DNA of 64,000 bases from Thermus thermophilus (GCF_019974155.1 NZ_AP025158.1:248001-312000); one strand, 5' to 3'; counted from the first letter of the stretch, positions 44,425 to 53,664 are shown. Numbers and translations are program-made. Notes: generated by a model from the sequence alone, not told the origin.

Positions 44425-45405
44425 ATGGAGCGCCCAAGGAGGCTTCGGTCCCCCCTGCTCCGCCCCCTGGTGGCCGAGGTGGAGCTTTCCCCAAAGCACC
44501 TCATCCTCCCTCTCTTCGTGAAGGAGGGCGGGGAGAAGGAGGAGGTTTCCTCCATGCCCGGGGTCTTCCGCCACCCCCTCGCAGGGCTTCCCCGGGTGGC
44601 GGAGGAGGCCTTGAAGGCGGGCCTCGGCGGGGTCATCCTCTTCGGCGTCCTGCCCCAGGAGGCCAAGGATCCCCTGGGGAGGGGGGCCTACGCCGAGGAC
44701 GGGGTGGTGCAGCGGGCCATACGGCTCCTCAAGCGGGAGTTCCCCGAGCTTCTCGTCGTGGCCGACACCTGCCTTTGCGAGTACACGGACCACGGCCACT
44801 GCGGCGTGGTGAAGGAGGGTCCCCTGGGCTTCTACGTGGACAACGACGCCACCTTGGACCTCCTCGCCAGGACCGCCCTCTCCCAGGCCCAGGCGGGGGC
44901 GGACGTGGTGGCCCCGAGCGCCATGATGGACGGGCAGGTTAGGGCCATCCGGGAGGCCCTGGACCGGGGAGGGTTCGCCCACGTGCCCATCCTCTCCTAC
45001 GCGGTGAAGTACGCCTCCGCCTTCTACGGGCCCTTCCGGGAGGCGGCCCAAAGCGCCCCGGGCTTCGGGGACCGCTCCGGCTACCAGATGGACCCCCGGG
45101 CGGGCCTCTGGGACGCCCTTCGGGAGGCGGCCTTGGACGACCTGGAAGGGGCGGACATGCTCATGGTGAAGCCCGCCCTGCCTTACCTGGACGTGCTCCA
45201 TGCCCTGAAGGGACGCTTTGCCAAGCCCCTCTTCGCCTACCAGGTCTCCGGGGAGTACGCCATGCTCAAGGCCGCGGCCCTCAAGGGGTGGCTGGACGAG
45301 AGGCGGGCCGTGCTGGAAAGCCTCTTCGCCCTGCGCCGGGCCGGGGCCCAGGGGATCCTCACCTACTACGCCCTCGAGGCCGCCCGCTGGCTTAGGGAGG
45401 CCTAA
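44425..45405 (+). CDS. hemB: Porphobilinogen synthase (delta-aminolevulinate dehydratase)
   Basis: 326-residue enzyme condensing two ALA molecules in haem synthesis. Zinc-type cysteines C116, C118, C126 ([13 protein letters not shown]), first-site lysine K195 ([12 protein letters not shown]) and Schiff-base lysine K249 (LMVKPA) are present. ATG 44425 is leaderless. Its TAA stop is the first codon of a repeat element. Confidence 0.95.
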   Translation: MERPRRLRSPLLRPLVAEVELSPKHLILPLFVKEGGEKEEVSSMPGVFRHPLAGLPRVAEEALKAGLGGVILFGVLPQEAKDPLGRGAYAEDGVVQRAIRLLKREFPELLVVADTCLCEYTDHGHCGVVKEGPLGFYVDNDATLDLLARTALSQAQAGADVVAPSAMMDGQVRAIREALDRGGFAHVPILSYAVKYASAFYGPFREAAQSAPGFGDRSGYQMDPRAGLWDALREAALDDLEGADMLMVKPALPYLDVLHALKGRFAKPLFAYQVSGEYAMLKAAALKGWLDERRAVLESLFALRRAGAQGILTYYALEAARWLREA

Positions 45406-45493
45406 GTGGCCACGCGTTATTTCGCAACAGGGGTTACCCAAAGCAAGGCTGGGGAAGCTCCCTTTTGGGGCCCCCGCCGCGGCGGGGTGCTTA
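45403..45493 (+). repeat. Thermus hairpin repeat, variant with short stem
   Basis: Starts TAAGTGGCCACGCGTTATTT and ends GTGCTTA. The stem is reduced to the loopless 16-bp palindrome CCCCGCCGCGGCGGGG (45472-45487). The first TAA (45403-45405) is the hemB stop and the last TTA (45491-45493) is the stop of the convergent MFS gene. Confidence 0.88.
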
Positions 45494-46684
45494 GACCTCC
45501 TTGGGCCTCGGGGCGGGGATGCCCCCGGTGAGGAAGGCGTAGCCCGCGGCGAGGGCCACCATGGCCCCTGCGAGGAGGAAGACCCTGGGGGCGCCCAAGG
45601 GTTCCTCCAAGGCCCCGCCCCACATGGTGCCGAGGAGGACGGCGGCGTTCATCACCGCGCTGAAGGCGGCGAAGATCCGCCCCCGCATCTCCTGGGGGGT
45701 GTTGAGCTGGAGGATGGAGCGGGCGGGCACGATGAAGGCCATGTTGAGGAAGCCGCTCACGAAGAAGGCGGCGAGGACCCAGGCGTAGACGGGGAAGAGC
45801 CCCACCGAGGCCTCAAAGACCCCGAAGAGGAGAAGGGCGAGGAGGAAGAGGCGCTCCCGGGGGATCCGCCTCAGGAGGTAGGGGAGGCCCACGCCCCCCA
45901 GGATGGCCCCCAGGGCCATGGCCGCCTCCATGAAGCCGAACCCCGCCGAACCCACCCCGAGCCACTTGAGGGCCAGGACCACCCCCAAGGCGGTCTCCAC
46001 CGAGCCGAAGGCGGCGGCGGCGAAGAGGGTGCCCACGGTGCGGCGGACGGCGGGCTGGCGGAAGAGGTGGCCCAGGCCCTCCTTCACCCGCTCCAGGTAC
46101 CCCGCCTTGGGCAGGGCCTGGGGCTTCAAGGGGGGAAGGCCGGTGAGGAGAAGGCCCGAGGCCAGGTAGGTGAGGGCGTCCAGGTAGAAGGCGTAGGCGG
46201 GGCCCACCCAGGCCACCAGAACCCCGGCCGCCCCCACGAAGAGGACCTCGGAGATGCGGTCGGCGAGGAGGATGAGGCCGTTGGCCTCGTCCACCTCCTC
46301 CTCGGGCACCAGGTCGGGAACCACGGCGTTTTGGATGGGGTCGTGGAGGTCCCGGAGGAGCTCCATGAGGAAGACGAGGAGGAGGAGTGCGGGAAGGCTC
46401 TTGGCCCCGAGGAGGGGGATGAGGGCCACGAGGGGGGCCCTGAGGAGGTCCGACCAGACCAGAAGCCGCTTCCGGTCCTGGGTGTCGGCCCAGGCGGAAA
46501 GCAGGGGGGAGAAGACCACGGTGCCGAGGAGCTGGGTGCCCAGCACCAGGGAGACCCAGAGGGCGTTTTCCGTGAGCAGGTAGACGAGGACGAGGAGGGC
46601 CACCCGGTGGACCTTGCTCCCCGCTTGGGAGACCAAATAGGCCGCCACCAGGCGGGCGAAGGCCTTATGACGCAAGACCCGCAT
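45491..46684 (-). CDS. MFS transporter
   Basis: 397-residue 12-helix major facilitator protein with the TQDRKRLLVWSDLLRAP loop between helices 2 and 3 and a central cytoplasmic loop near residue 190. Similar to predicted efflux proteins of the MefA/enterobactin-exporter type; substrate unknown. Has a strong promoter (TTGACC/TATAAT) and AAGGAG before the ATG. Confidence 0.85.
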   Translation of the reverse strand: MRVLRHKAFARLVAAYLVSQAGSKVHRVALLVLVYLLTENALWVSLVLGTQLLGTVVFSPLLSAWADTQDRKRLLVWSDLLRAPLVALIPLLGAKSLPALLLLVFLMELLRDLHDPIQNAVVPDLVPEEEVDEANGLILLADRISEVLFVGAAGVLVAWVGPAYAFYLDALTYLASGLLLTGLPPLKPQALPKAGYLERVKEGLGHLFRQPAVRRTVGTLFAAAAFGSVETALGVVLALKWLGVGSAGFGFMEAAMALGAILGGVGLPYLLRRIPRERLFLLALLLFGVFEASVGLFPVYAWVLAAFFVSGFLNMAFIVPARSILQLNTPQEMRGRIFAAFSAVMNAAVLLGTMWGGALEEPLGAPRVFLLAGAMVALAAGYAFLTGGIPAPRPKEV

Positions 46685-46702
46685 CGCTGCTCCTTGGAGG
46701 GG

Positions 46703-46730
46703 ATTATACCTTGGCCTTTCTCCAGGTCAA
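46703..46730 (-). promoter_or_regulatory. MFS gene promoter
   Basis: Minus strand TTGACC (46730-46725), 16-nt spacer, TATAAT (46708-46703). The TGA in the -35 box is the stop codon of the upstream gene. Confidence 0.75.
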
Positions 46731-48442
46731 GGGAGCGAGAGGAGGGTGTAGGCCAGGCGGCGCCCTTCCCGGGCCAGGACCAGGGCCTTTCCCCCCAGGC
46801 GGTAGACCAGGAGGTCTTTTAGCCGCCTCGGCACCTCCCCCGCCTGGCCCAAGTAGACGGCGTCCTCCTTCAGGCGCACGGAGAGGACGTGCTGGTCCAC
46901 CTTCAGGGCCTGGGGCTCGGGGGTCAAGGCCAGGAAGTGGACCTCCCCCCCGAGGGTCTCCCGGGTGGGGGGGCGGCGGCCCAGGTACTCCCGGAGGGCT
47001 TGGCCCAGGGTTTGGGCCTCCGCCTCCAGGCCCAGGGCCTGGCCCACCTCTTGGAGGAGGGGAAGGGGGTCGGCCTGGCCCAGGCGCTTGAGGGTGAGGT
47101 CCAGGCCCTTGCGGGCGAAGTCCTGGAGGGCCTCTTCCGGCGCTTTGCGGTACTTCTCCGCCAGGGCGGGGCCGAAGGCCTGGGCCTGGAACTCGCCTTT
47201 GAGGCGGGCGGAAAGCCCCCTCAGGAGCCGGAGGTAGGCGTAGTCCTTTCCCGGGTGGAGGAGGTAGGCGAGGAGCCTTCCCTCGGACAGAAGCTCGTAG
47301 AGGCGGAGGCCGCTTCGGGCCTCGAGCCTCAGGTGGAGGAGGTCGTTTTCCCGCACCGCCCACACCTCCAGGTCCTCCCAGGGGAGGACGAGGGTGTCCT
47401 CCAGGGGGTGGTCCTCCCCCTCGAGGCCCAGGTACCAGGCGCCCTCCGCGTGGCTCAGGATGAGGGTGAGGGGGCCGAGGACCACAGGGCCCGGGGCGAG
47501 GCGCAGGGTGAGGAGGCCCTCCTCCTCTTGCCCGGGCTCGGGGACCCTGGGCCAGGGGGTCTCCCCCTGGGGGGTGGGGAGGAGGCTGAGGAGGGCGACC
47601 ACCTTCTCCAGGGCCACGCGGAACCGCCCCTTCTCCTCCTCCAAGAGGAGCTCCCGCCGCCTCGCCTCCTGGGCCGCCTTGCGCAGGCGCTCCTCCAGCT
47701 GGGCCACCTCCTTCTCGCCCGCGCCCAGGCGGCGGGCCTCCTCCAGGGCCCGGCGGAGGGCGGGGAGGTCGGGCTTCGGCGGGAGGTTGTAGGCCCCCTC
47801 CCACTCCAGGAGGCGGTTCAGGAAGCGCCGGACGTAGGTGCGCGTCTCCTCCGGGGGAAGGGGGAGGAGCTTGGGAAGCTCCCGCGCCGTCTCCAGGAAG
47901 TCCACCACCAGGGCCTGGGCCACCTTGGGGTCGTCCAGGTCCATGAGCGTGTCGGAGAGGGAGGGGATGGGACGGGTGGGGACGAAGCGGGAGAGGTTGA
48001 AGTCCCTCTTGAACCCCGGGGTCTCCCGGTAGAGGGCGAAGTTGTCCAGGAAGGCGTGGATAAGCCGGAGCTCCTCCCGCCTCCCCGCGAGGAGGGCCTC
48101 GAGGCGGGCCTTCACGTCCCGCTCCACCTGGAGCCGCCACACCTTGAGGGCTAGGGCGGCCAGGGGGCTCGCCTCCGGAGGCGGGGGCTCGGGCTCCTCG
48201 GGCACGGCGATGGCGGGGAGCTCCACGGGGGCTTGGGCCTCGGGGGCGAGGGCCCGCCTTTGGGCGCGGAAGCGGGCGTCCGCCTGGCGGAAGCGCTTGG
48301 CCAAGGGCCCCGGCAGGCGGGACTGGATGAGGAGTTGGCGGAGCCTTAGGAGGGCCTGCTTCCCCCCTTTAGGCGTGCGGCCCTGGAGGAGGTCCTCCAC
48401 CCGGTACTCGTAGAGGTCCACCAGGTCGTCCAGGTGGTCCAC
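46727..48442 (-). CDS. Large coiled-coil/beta protein of unknown function
   Basis: 571-residue cytoplasmic-looking protein with no recognised domain. An N-terminal Arg/Leu-rich helical part (1-70), a Pro/Glu-rich linker (about 75-90), a coiled-coil region (about 225-275), then a beta-rich half that includes LLTLRLAPGPVVLGPLTLIL and repeated leucine strands. No cysteines of note, no signal peptide, normal codon use. GTG start with TAGGAT 6 nt upstream, sharing a promoter core with the divergent PP2C gene, which hints at a link to that signalling operon. Confidence 0.65.
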   Translation of the reverse strand: MDHLDDLVDLYEYRVEDLLQGRTPKGGKQALLRLRQLLIQSRLPGPLAKRFRQADARFRAQRRALAPEAQAPVELPAIAVPEEPEPPPPEASPLAALALKVWRLQVERDVKARLEALLAGRREELRLIHAFLDNFALYRETPGFKRDFNLSRFVPTRPIPSLSDTLMDLDDPKVAQALVVDFLETARELPKLLPLPPEETRTYVRRFLNRLLEWEGAYNLPPKPDLPALRRALEEARRLGAGEKEVAQLEERLRKAAQEARRRELLLEEEKGRFRVALEKVVALLSLLPTPQGETPWPRVPEPGQEEEGLLTLRLAPGPVVLGPLTLILSHAEGAWYLGLEGEDHPLEDTLVLPWEDLEVWAVRENDLLHLRLEARSGLRLYELLSEGRLLAYLLHPGKDYAYLRLLRGLSARLKGEFQAQAFGPALAEKYRKAPEEALQDFARKGLDLTLKRLGQADPLPLLQEVGQALGLEAEAQTLGQALREYLGRRPPTRETLGGEVHFLALTPEPQALKVDQHVLSVRLKEDAVYLGQAGEVPRRLKDLLVYRLGGKALVLAREGRRLAYTLLSLP

Positions 48443-48448
48443 GGCTCC

Positions 48449-48460
48449 ATCCTATACAAT
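48449..48460. promoter_or_regulatory. Back-to-back leaderless promoters
   Basis: ATCCTATACAAT: minus strand TAGGAT (48454-48449) 6 nt from the GTG at 48442, and plus strand TACAAT (48455-48460) 7 nt from the ATG at 48468. The two -10 boxes touch. Confidence 0.58.
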
Positions 48461-48467
48461 AGAGCCG

Positions 48468-49223
48468 ATGCGCATCGCTCCCCGGCTGAGCGTGGCCGCT
48501 GTTTCCCACGTGGGCCGCCGCCAGAACAACGAGGACTTCCACCGGGTCCTCCCCCTGGAGACGCCGGCAGGGCTTTTGCTCCTCCTCGCGGTGGCCGACG
48601 GGATGGGGGGCCTCGAGGCCGGGGAGTGGGCGAGCAAACTCGCCATTGAGGCCCTTTCCGAGGTGGCCCGGGGCTACGCGGAGCACCTCCAGAGCGGCCG
48701 CCCCGCCGTGGGCCTTGCCCGGGTCATGGAGAAGGGTTTCCTCCTGGCCCGGCGCCGGGTGGAGCGGGAGGCGGGGCGGCCCGAGCGCCGGGGGATGGGC
48801 ACCACCCTCACCGCCTTCCTCTACGCCGACTGGCTCAAGGAGGGGGTGGTGGGGCACATCGGCGACTCCCGGGCCTACCGCTTCGGCCCCACCGGGGTTT
48901 TTCGCCTCACCGAGGACCACTCCTGGGTGGCGGAACGTCTGAAGGAGGGGGTCCTCACCCCCACGGAGGCGGAGCGCCACCCCTACCGCAACGTCCTCAC
49001 CCGGGCCCTGGGCCTTCCCGAGGCGCGCTTTGACCTCGTGGAGGTGCGCCTCGCCCCGGGGGAGGGGGTGCTTCTCGTGACCGACGGGCTCTACGGGCAC
49101 GTACCCGAGGAGGAGTGGCGGCTTGGGCGGGACCTCCAGGCGAGCCTGGAGGCCATGGTGGCCGAGGCCTTGCGGCGGGGCGGGGACGACAACGTCACCG
49201 CCGTGGCCCTGCGGGTGGAGTGA
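48468..49223 (+). CDS. PP2C-type Ser/Thr protein phosphatase
   Basis: 251-residue metal-dependent phosphatase. Motifs in order: RRQNNED (17-23), VADGMGG, GMGTTLTA, GHIGDSRAY, LVTDGLYGH and GGDDNVTAV at the end. All metal-binding aspartates are kept. Leaderless ATG. Expected to reverse phosphorylation by the Hanks-type kinase whose ATG overlaps its stop (TGATG). Confidence 0.92.
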   Translation: MRIAPRLSVAAVSHVGRRQNNEDFHRVLPLETPAGLLLLLAVADGMGGLEAGEWASKLAIEALSEVARGYAEHLQSGRPAVGLARVMEKGFLLARRRVEREAGRPERRGMGTTLTAFLYADWLKEGVVGHIGDSRAYRFGPTGVFRLTEDHSWVAERLKEGVLTPTEAERHPYRNVLTRALGLPEARFDLVEVRLAPGEGVLLVTDGLYGHVPEEEWRLGRDLQASLEAMVAEALRRGGDDNVTAVALRVE

Positions 49224-51181
49224 TGGCCCTGCTCCTCGCTGCCCTCCTCGTCCTCCTCACGGTCCTCCTGGCCGTTCGCCTCCCGGCCTGGGCCTCGGCC
49301 CTTCTCCTCGGCCTTCTCGCCGGGAGCGGGTACGCCCTGGGGGTCCGCTCGGAGGCCTTGCCCGCCGGGGCGCTCCTCTTGCTCGGGGCCCTCGCTGCGC
49401 CCCGCCTCTACTTGGGCCCGAGGCGGCGGAAGCGGCCCGAGCGGCGGCCCCCAGGCCCAAAGCGCCCCGCCGCGGCGGGGACCACGGCCGAGCGGGAGGC
49501 CCTCTCCCAGCGGTACGAGATCCTGGAGAAGGTGGGCCTCGGGGGGATGGCCACCGTCTACAAGGCCAAGGACCGCAAGACGGGCCGCTTGGTGGCCCTG
49601 AAGGTTCCCCAGGAGCGCTTTCTCGGGGACCCCAGGTTCGTGCGCCGTTTCCACCGGGAGGCTGAGGTCCTTACCCGCATGGACCACCCCAACATCGTCA
49701 AGGTCTACGACCACGGTCAGGTGGAGGGCGTCCACTACATCGCCATGGAGTTTCTGGACGGGGAGGGGCTGGACAAGCTCATAGAGGAGAGGCGCCTCTC
49801 CCTTAGGCAGGCGGCGGCCATCCTGGCCCGGGTGGCGGACGCCCTGAGGCACATCCACGCCCAGGGCATCGTCCACCGGGACATCAAGCCGGGGAACATC
49901 ATGGTCCTCAAGGGGGCCTTGAGGGAGGAGGGGGTGGACCCCAGAGGGGTGCGCCTCATGGACTTCGGCATCGCCGCGGGCCGGGTGCTCACCCGCCTCA
50001 CCATCACCGGGGCCCGGATCGGCACCCCCGTGTACATGAGCCCGGAGCAGGCCAAGGGGCAGAAGCTGGACCACCGCTCGGACATCTATTCCCTGGGGAT
50101 CGTCCTCTACGAGGCCCTCACCGGCCAGCCCCCCTTCACCGGGGGGTACGAGACGGTGATCCATCAGCAGATCTTCCAGATGCCCACGCCCCCCAAGCAG
50201 CTCAGGCCCGAGATCCCCCAGGCCCTTTCCGACCTGGTCCTGAGGATGCTGGAGAAGGACCCCGCCAAGCGGCCGGGCCTGGACGAGGTGGTGCGGGTCC
50301 TCGAGGGCCCCTGGGAGGAGGAGCGCGAGCTTTCCGAGGCCCAGTACCTCCTGGTGGCCGTGGAGGCGAAGAAGGGGGCGGTGCGCCTCTTGGACCTGGG
50401 GGGCACCCCGGCCCGCCTCCTCTCCGGGGTGGGGTCGGGGGCGGGGCAGTTCCCCTCGCCTCCCTTGGCCGTGGCCGCCGATCCTGGGGGGGGGATCTGG
50501 GTCGCCGTCTTCCAGCACGGGGAGAAGCTCCTCCACCGCCTCTCCCCTCAAGGGGAGGTCCTCCTCTCCACTGGGCCCTACGGGATGAAGCCGGGGGAGT
50601 TCCTCCTCCCCGTGGGGCTCGCCGTCCTCGAGGACCAGGTCTTCGTCTTGGACGGGGAGACGGCCACGGTGAGCCGGCTGGACCTCGCGGGGCGGTACCA
50701 GGGCCGCTTCGGGGGCCAGGGGCTTGGGCGGGGCACCTTCCGAGACCCCAAGGCCCTGGTGGCGGCCGAGGGGCACCTCTTCGTCCTGGACTACGGCAAC
50801 CGGCAGGTGCAGCGCCTCACCCCCGAGGGGGCGTACCTCTCCCGCTACGCCTTCCGCCGCTCCCGCGAGGACGGGGCCCTTAGGCTCCTCGGGGGGCTGG
50901 GGGCGGGGGAGGGCCGGCTCTACCTTTACGACGTGGAGGCGGTCAAGGTCCGGGTGTTGGACCTCTCGGGGCGGCTTCTCGCCTCCTACCCCCTGCCCCT
51001 TCTGGAGGGGGAGGACCGGATGAGCCTGGTGGAGCTCCTTCCCGTGGGCCGGGTCCTATACGCCGCCCGCCGGGGCTCTAGCCGCATCCACCGGATCTCC
51101 CTGGACACCGGGGAGGCCCTTCCGCCCTTGGAGGTCTACGCGCCCGTGCGGGGCCTGGCCCTTTGGAGGCGGACGCCGTGA
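49223..51181 (+). CDS. Ser/Thr protein kinase with C-terminal NHL-type beta-propeller
   Basis: 652-residue Hanks-type kinase. Two to three hydrophobic N-terminal segments (about 1-63) anchor it; a basic linker follows, then the kinase domain (about 97-370): GLGGMATVYKAK, K127, HRDIKPGN (D220), DFG (247-249), SPEQAKG. The rest (about 385-645) is a propeller of NHL-like repeats (such as GAGQFPSPPLAVAADPGGGIWV, LFVLDYGNRQVQRL). No membrane segment separates kinase and propeller, so both should be on the same, cytoplasmic, side, unlike PASTA kinases. Coupled to the PP2C gene and the response regulator. Confidence 0.88.
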   Translation: MALLLAALLVLLTVLLAVRLPAWASALLLGLLAGSGYALGVRSEALPAGALLLLGALAAPRLYLGPRRRKRPERRPPGPKRPAAAGTTAEREALSQRYEILEKVGLGGMATVYKAKDRKTGRLVALKVPQERFLGDPRFVRRFHREAEVLTRMDHPNIVKVYDHGQVEGVHYIAMEFLDGEGLDKLIEERRLSLRQAAAILARVADALRHIHAQGIVHRDIKPGNIMVLKGALREEGVDPRGVRLMDFGIAAGRVLTRLTITGARIGTPVYMSPEQAKGQKLDHRSDIYSLGIVLYEALTGQPPFTGGYETVIHQQIFQMPTPPKQLRPEIPQALSDLVLRMLEKDPAKRPGLDEVVRVLEGPWEEERELSEAQYLLVAVEAKKGAVRLLDLGGTPARLLSGVGSGAGQFPSPPLAVAADPGGGIWVAVFQHGEKLLHRLSPQGEVLLSTGPYGMKPGEFLLPVGLAVLEDQVFVLDGETATVSRLDLAGRYQGRFGGQGLGRGTFRDPKALVAAEGHLFVLDYGNRQVQRLTPEGAYLSRYAFRRSREDGALRLLGGLGAGEGRLYLYDVEAVKVRVLDLSGRLLASYPLPLLEGEDRMSLVELLPVGRVLYAARRGSSRIHRISLDTGEALPPLEVYAPVRGLALWRRTP

Positions 51182-51828
51182 GGGTGCTTCTGGTGGAGGA
51201 CGACCCCGGGGTGCGGGAGGCCTTGGAGCTCGGCCTTTCCCTGGAGGGGCACGAGGTGCGGGCCGTGGACCGGCCCGAGGAGGCCTTGGGCCTTCTTTCT
51301 TGGGCCGAGGTGGTGGTTTTGGACGTGCTGTTGCCCCAGGGAGACGGGTTTTCCCTTTTGCGCGCGATCCGGGAGCGCTCCGAGGTCCCCGTCCTCATGC
51401 TCACCGCCTTGGACGGGGTGGAGTGGCGGGTGAAGGGCCTTAGAGAGGGGGCGGACGACTACCTGGTGAAGCCCTACAGCCTCCAGGAGCTTTTGGCCCG
51501 CCTCGAGGCCCTGGTCCGCCGGGCGCGGAGGCGCGAGGAGGTCCTCGCCTACAAGGACCTCCGCCTCTACCCCCGGCGCATGGAGGCCTTCCGCGGGGAA
51601 AGGCGCCTCGCCCTCTCCCCCAAGGCCTTCCTCCTCCTGAAGGCCTTCCTCGAGGCCCCGGAGGAGGTTCTGTCCAAGGAGGCCCTGATGCGGAAGGTCT
51701 GGGGGGAGGAGGTGGAGCCCGCCACCTTGGAGGTCCACCTCTCCGCCCTGAGGAAGGCCTTGGGGGAGCCCAGCCCCATCCAGACGGTGCGCGGGTATGG
51801 CTACCGCCTTTTCCTCCCTGAGGGCTAG
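51178..51828 (+). CDS. OmpR/PhoB-type response regulator
   Basis: 216 residues: receiver domain with acidic pocket E7-D8-D9, phosphoacceptor D49 (VVLDVLLP) and conserved K near 101 (LVKPYS), then a winged-helix DNA-binding domain (LSPKAFLLLKAF ... TVRGYGYRL). GTG start overlaps the kinase stop (GTGA) and has GGAGG 8 nt upstream. Overlaps the histidine kinase gene by 32 nt. Confidence 0.92.
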   Translation: MRVLLVEDDPGVREALELGLSLEGHEVRAVDRPEEALGLLSWAEVVVLDVLLPQGDGFSLLRAIRERSEVPVLMLTALDGVEWRVKGLREGADDYLVKPYSLQELLARLEALVRRARRREEVLAYKDLRLYPRRMEAFRGERRLALSPKAFLLLKAFLEAPEEVLSKEALMRKVWGEEVEPATLEVHLSALRKALGEPSPIQTVRGYGYRLFLPEG

Positions 51829-53101
51829 GCTCTTCGCCCTCCTCCTCCTCGCCCTTTTCCTCCTCCTTGCCCCCTTGGCCTGGCTTTCCGCCCGGGAGGC
51901 GGAGCGGGCCGCGAGCGAGGACCTGAGGCGGGCCCTCTACACCCGGCTTTACCTCCTCCAGGCGGAGGGGATCCGGGACGAGGAGCGGCTTCTTCGGGAG
52001 CTTTTCCGCCTGGCCCAGCTCTTCGGGGGCGGGGTGGGGTTTGTCCTCCGGGAGGGAGAGGCCCGCTTCACCCAGCTCGGGGACTGGCCTTTACCCCCCG
52101 GGCTTCCCGCGGCCTTGGCGGCGGAAGGGGTCTACCAGGGGGTCTTTCGGGGGACGCTCTATGTGGCCCTGGCCCAAGGAGGGCTCGCCTACGGCCTTGC
52201 GGTGCCCCTGGAAGGGGTTTCCGGGCTCGGCCGGCGCCTCCTCGCCCGCTACGCCCTCTGGGGCGGGGGGCTTTTGCTTGGGGTCTTCCTCCTCGCCGCC
52301 CTCGCCCTTTCCTGGGCCCTCCGTCCCCTCCGGGACCTGGAGAAGGCCTTGCGGGCCCGGGCGCCCGAGGACCTGAGCCCCCTCCCCGACCCGGGCCTGG
52401 CCGAGCTGAAGCCGGTGGTGGCGGCGCTGAACGCCCTTTTCGCCCGGGTGGGGCGGCTCCTCGCCGAGCTTGCCGAGAAGGAGGAGGCGGCCCGGCGCTT
52501 CGCCCGCCACGCCTCCCACGAGCTCCGCACTCCCCTCACCGCCCTCAAGGGCTACCTGGAGGTGCTGCGGCGAAGGCCCGAGCCCCGGGCCCTGGAAGGG
52601 GCTTGGCGGGAGGCCGGGCGCATGGAGGTCCTCCTCGCGGGGCTTCTCCGCCTCTCCCGCCTCGAGGCCCTTCCGCCCCAGAGGGTCCCCTTGGACCTCC
52701 GGGCCTTCCTGGAGGCCCAGGGCCTCGAGGTCCAGGGGGAGGGGAGGGTCCTGGCCGACCCCGAGCTTTTGGCCCTCGCGGTGGAGAACGTTCTGGAGAA
52801 CGCGCGCCGCCACGGCAGGCTTCCCGTGCGGGCGGAGCTTTCCCGGGAAGGGGAAGGGGTCTGGGTCTGGCTCGTGGACGCGGGCCCCGGGTTCCCCGAA
52901 GACCTCCTTCCCCGGGTCCTGGAGCCCTTCGTCCACGGGGGCAAGGGGACGGGGCTCGGCCTCGCCCTGGTGGCCGCGGTGGCCCGGGCCCACGGGGGCA
53001 GGGTCCGCGTGGAAAACCGCGGGGGGGCGGGGGTGGGGCTTTACCTGCCTTTGGCTCCGCTTAAGGTTTCCCCCGGTGCGCCCTTTGGGGAGGGGGGCTA
53101 G
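51797..53101 (+). CDS. Sensor histidine kinase
   Basis: 434 residues. Two transmembrane helices (about 10-30 and 152-175) enclose a ~120-residue periplasmic sensor without a recognised fold; a HAMP-like linker follows, then the H-box ASHELRTPLTA (H241), N-box VLENARRHG, G1 DAGPGF and G2 GKGTGLGL. Partner of the preceding response regulator. ATG start lies inside the regulator gene. Confidence 0.9.
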   Translation: MATAFSSLRARLFALLLLALFLLLAPLAWLSAREAERAASEDLRRALYTRLYLLQAEGIRDEERLLRELFRLAQLFGGGVGFVLREGEARFTQLGDWPLPPGLPAALAAEGVYQGVFRGTLYVALAQGGLAYGLAVPLEGVSGLGRRLLARYALWGGGLLLGVFLLAALALSWALRPLRDLEKALRARAPEDLSPLPDPGLAELKPVVAALNALFARVGRLLAELAEKEEAARRFARHASHELRTPLTALKGYLEVLRRRPEPRALEGAWREAGRMEVLLAGLLRLSRLEALPPQRVPLDLRAFLEAQGLEVQGEGRVLADPELLALAVENVLENARRHGRLPVRAELSREGEGVWVWLVDAGPGFPEDLLPRVLEPFVHGGKGTGLGLALVAAVARAHGGRVRVENRGGAGVGLYLPLAPLKVSPGAPFGEGG

Positions 53102-53126
53102 CCTGGGTCCTGGGAGGTGATGCGGG

Positions 53127-53657
53127 ATGAAGAAAGCGGTTGTCGGCGTGCTGGCTCTTTTGGCGGGCCTCTCCCTGGCCCAGCAGGTGGACTACCGGGA
53201 GGCGGCCTGGGCGGCGGCGGCCCTCGCCCGGCTGCAGACCGTGGCCGAGAAGGCCTCGGGGGAGGAGAAGCTCCTCTCCTGGGCCAAGGAGCTCAAGGCC
53301 CGGGCGGAGAAGAGCTACGAGGCCAAGGCCTACTTCAAGGCGGCCCGGGAGGCCCAGGCCGCTCTCCTCCTCTACCGGGCCGCTCAAGGGGAGCCCGAGG
53401 CCCCCATGGGCTACCGTCACGGCCATGGCCCTAAAGACTGGGGCCGCTGGGGCAGGGACCTTTCCGCCCGTCTTGGCTCCCGCGCCCAGGCCCTGGTGGA
53501 CCGGGCGGAGAAGGAGCGCGTCTACTACCGGGGGCAGGACCCCCTGGTGCAAAGCCTCATCGCCGAGGCCAAGGCCCGGCTGGACAAGGAGCCCGGAAGG
53601 GCCTTCCTCCTTGCCCAGGCGGCGCTGGCCCTGATCTCCGCCGAACGGGGGTTCTAA
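53127..53657 (+). CDS. Exported helical protein of unknown function
   Basis: 176 residues with a signal peptide (MKKAVVGVLALLAGLSLAQ). The mature part is mostly helical, Ala/Glu/Arg-rich, with a His/Gly patch (YRHGHGPKDWGRWG) in the middle that could bind metal. ATG has an unusually complete Shine-Dalgarno sequence, GGAGGTGAT, 5 nt upstream. Being the fifth gene of the phosphatase-kinase-RR-HK run, it may be a sensed or regulated envelope protein; I do not recognise a family. Confidence 0.7.
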   Translation: MKKAVVGVLALLAGLSLAQQVDYREAAWAAAALARLQTVAEKASGEEKLLSWAKELKARAEKSYEAKAYFKAAREAQAALLLYRAAQGEPEAPMGYRHGHGPKDWGRWGRDLSARLGSRAQALVDRAEKERVYYRGQDPLVQSLIAEAKARLDKEPGRAFLLAQAALALISAERGF

Positions 53658-53664
53658 GGTAAGG

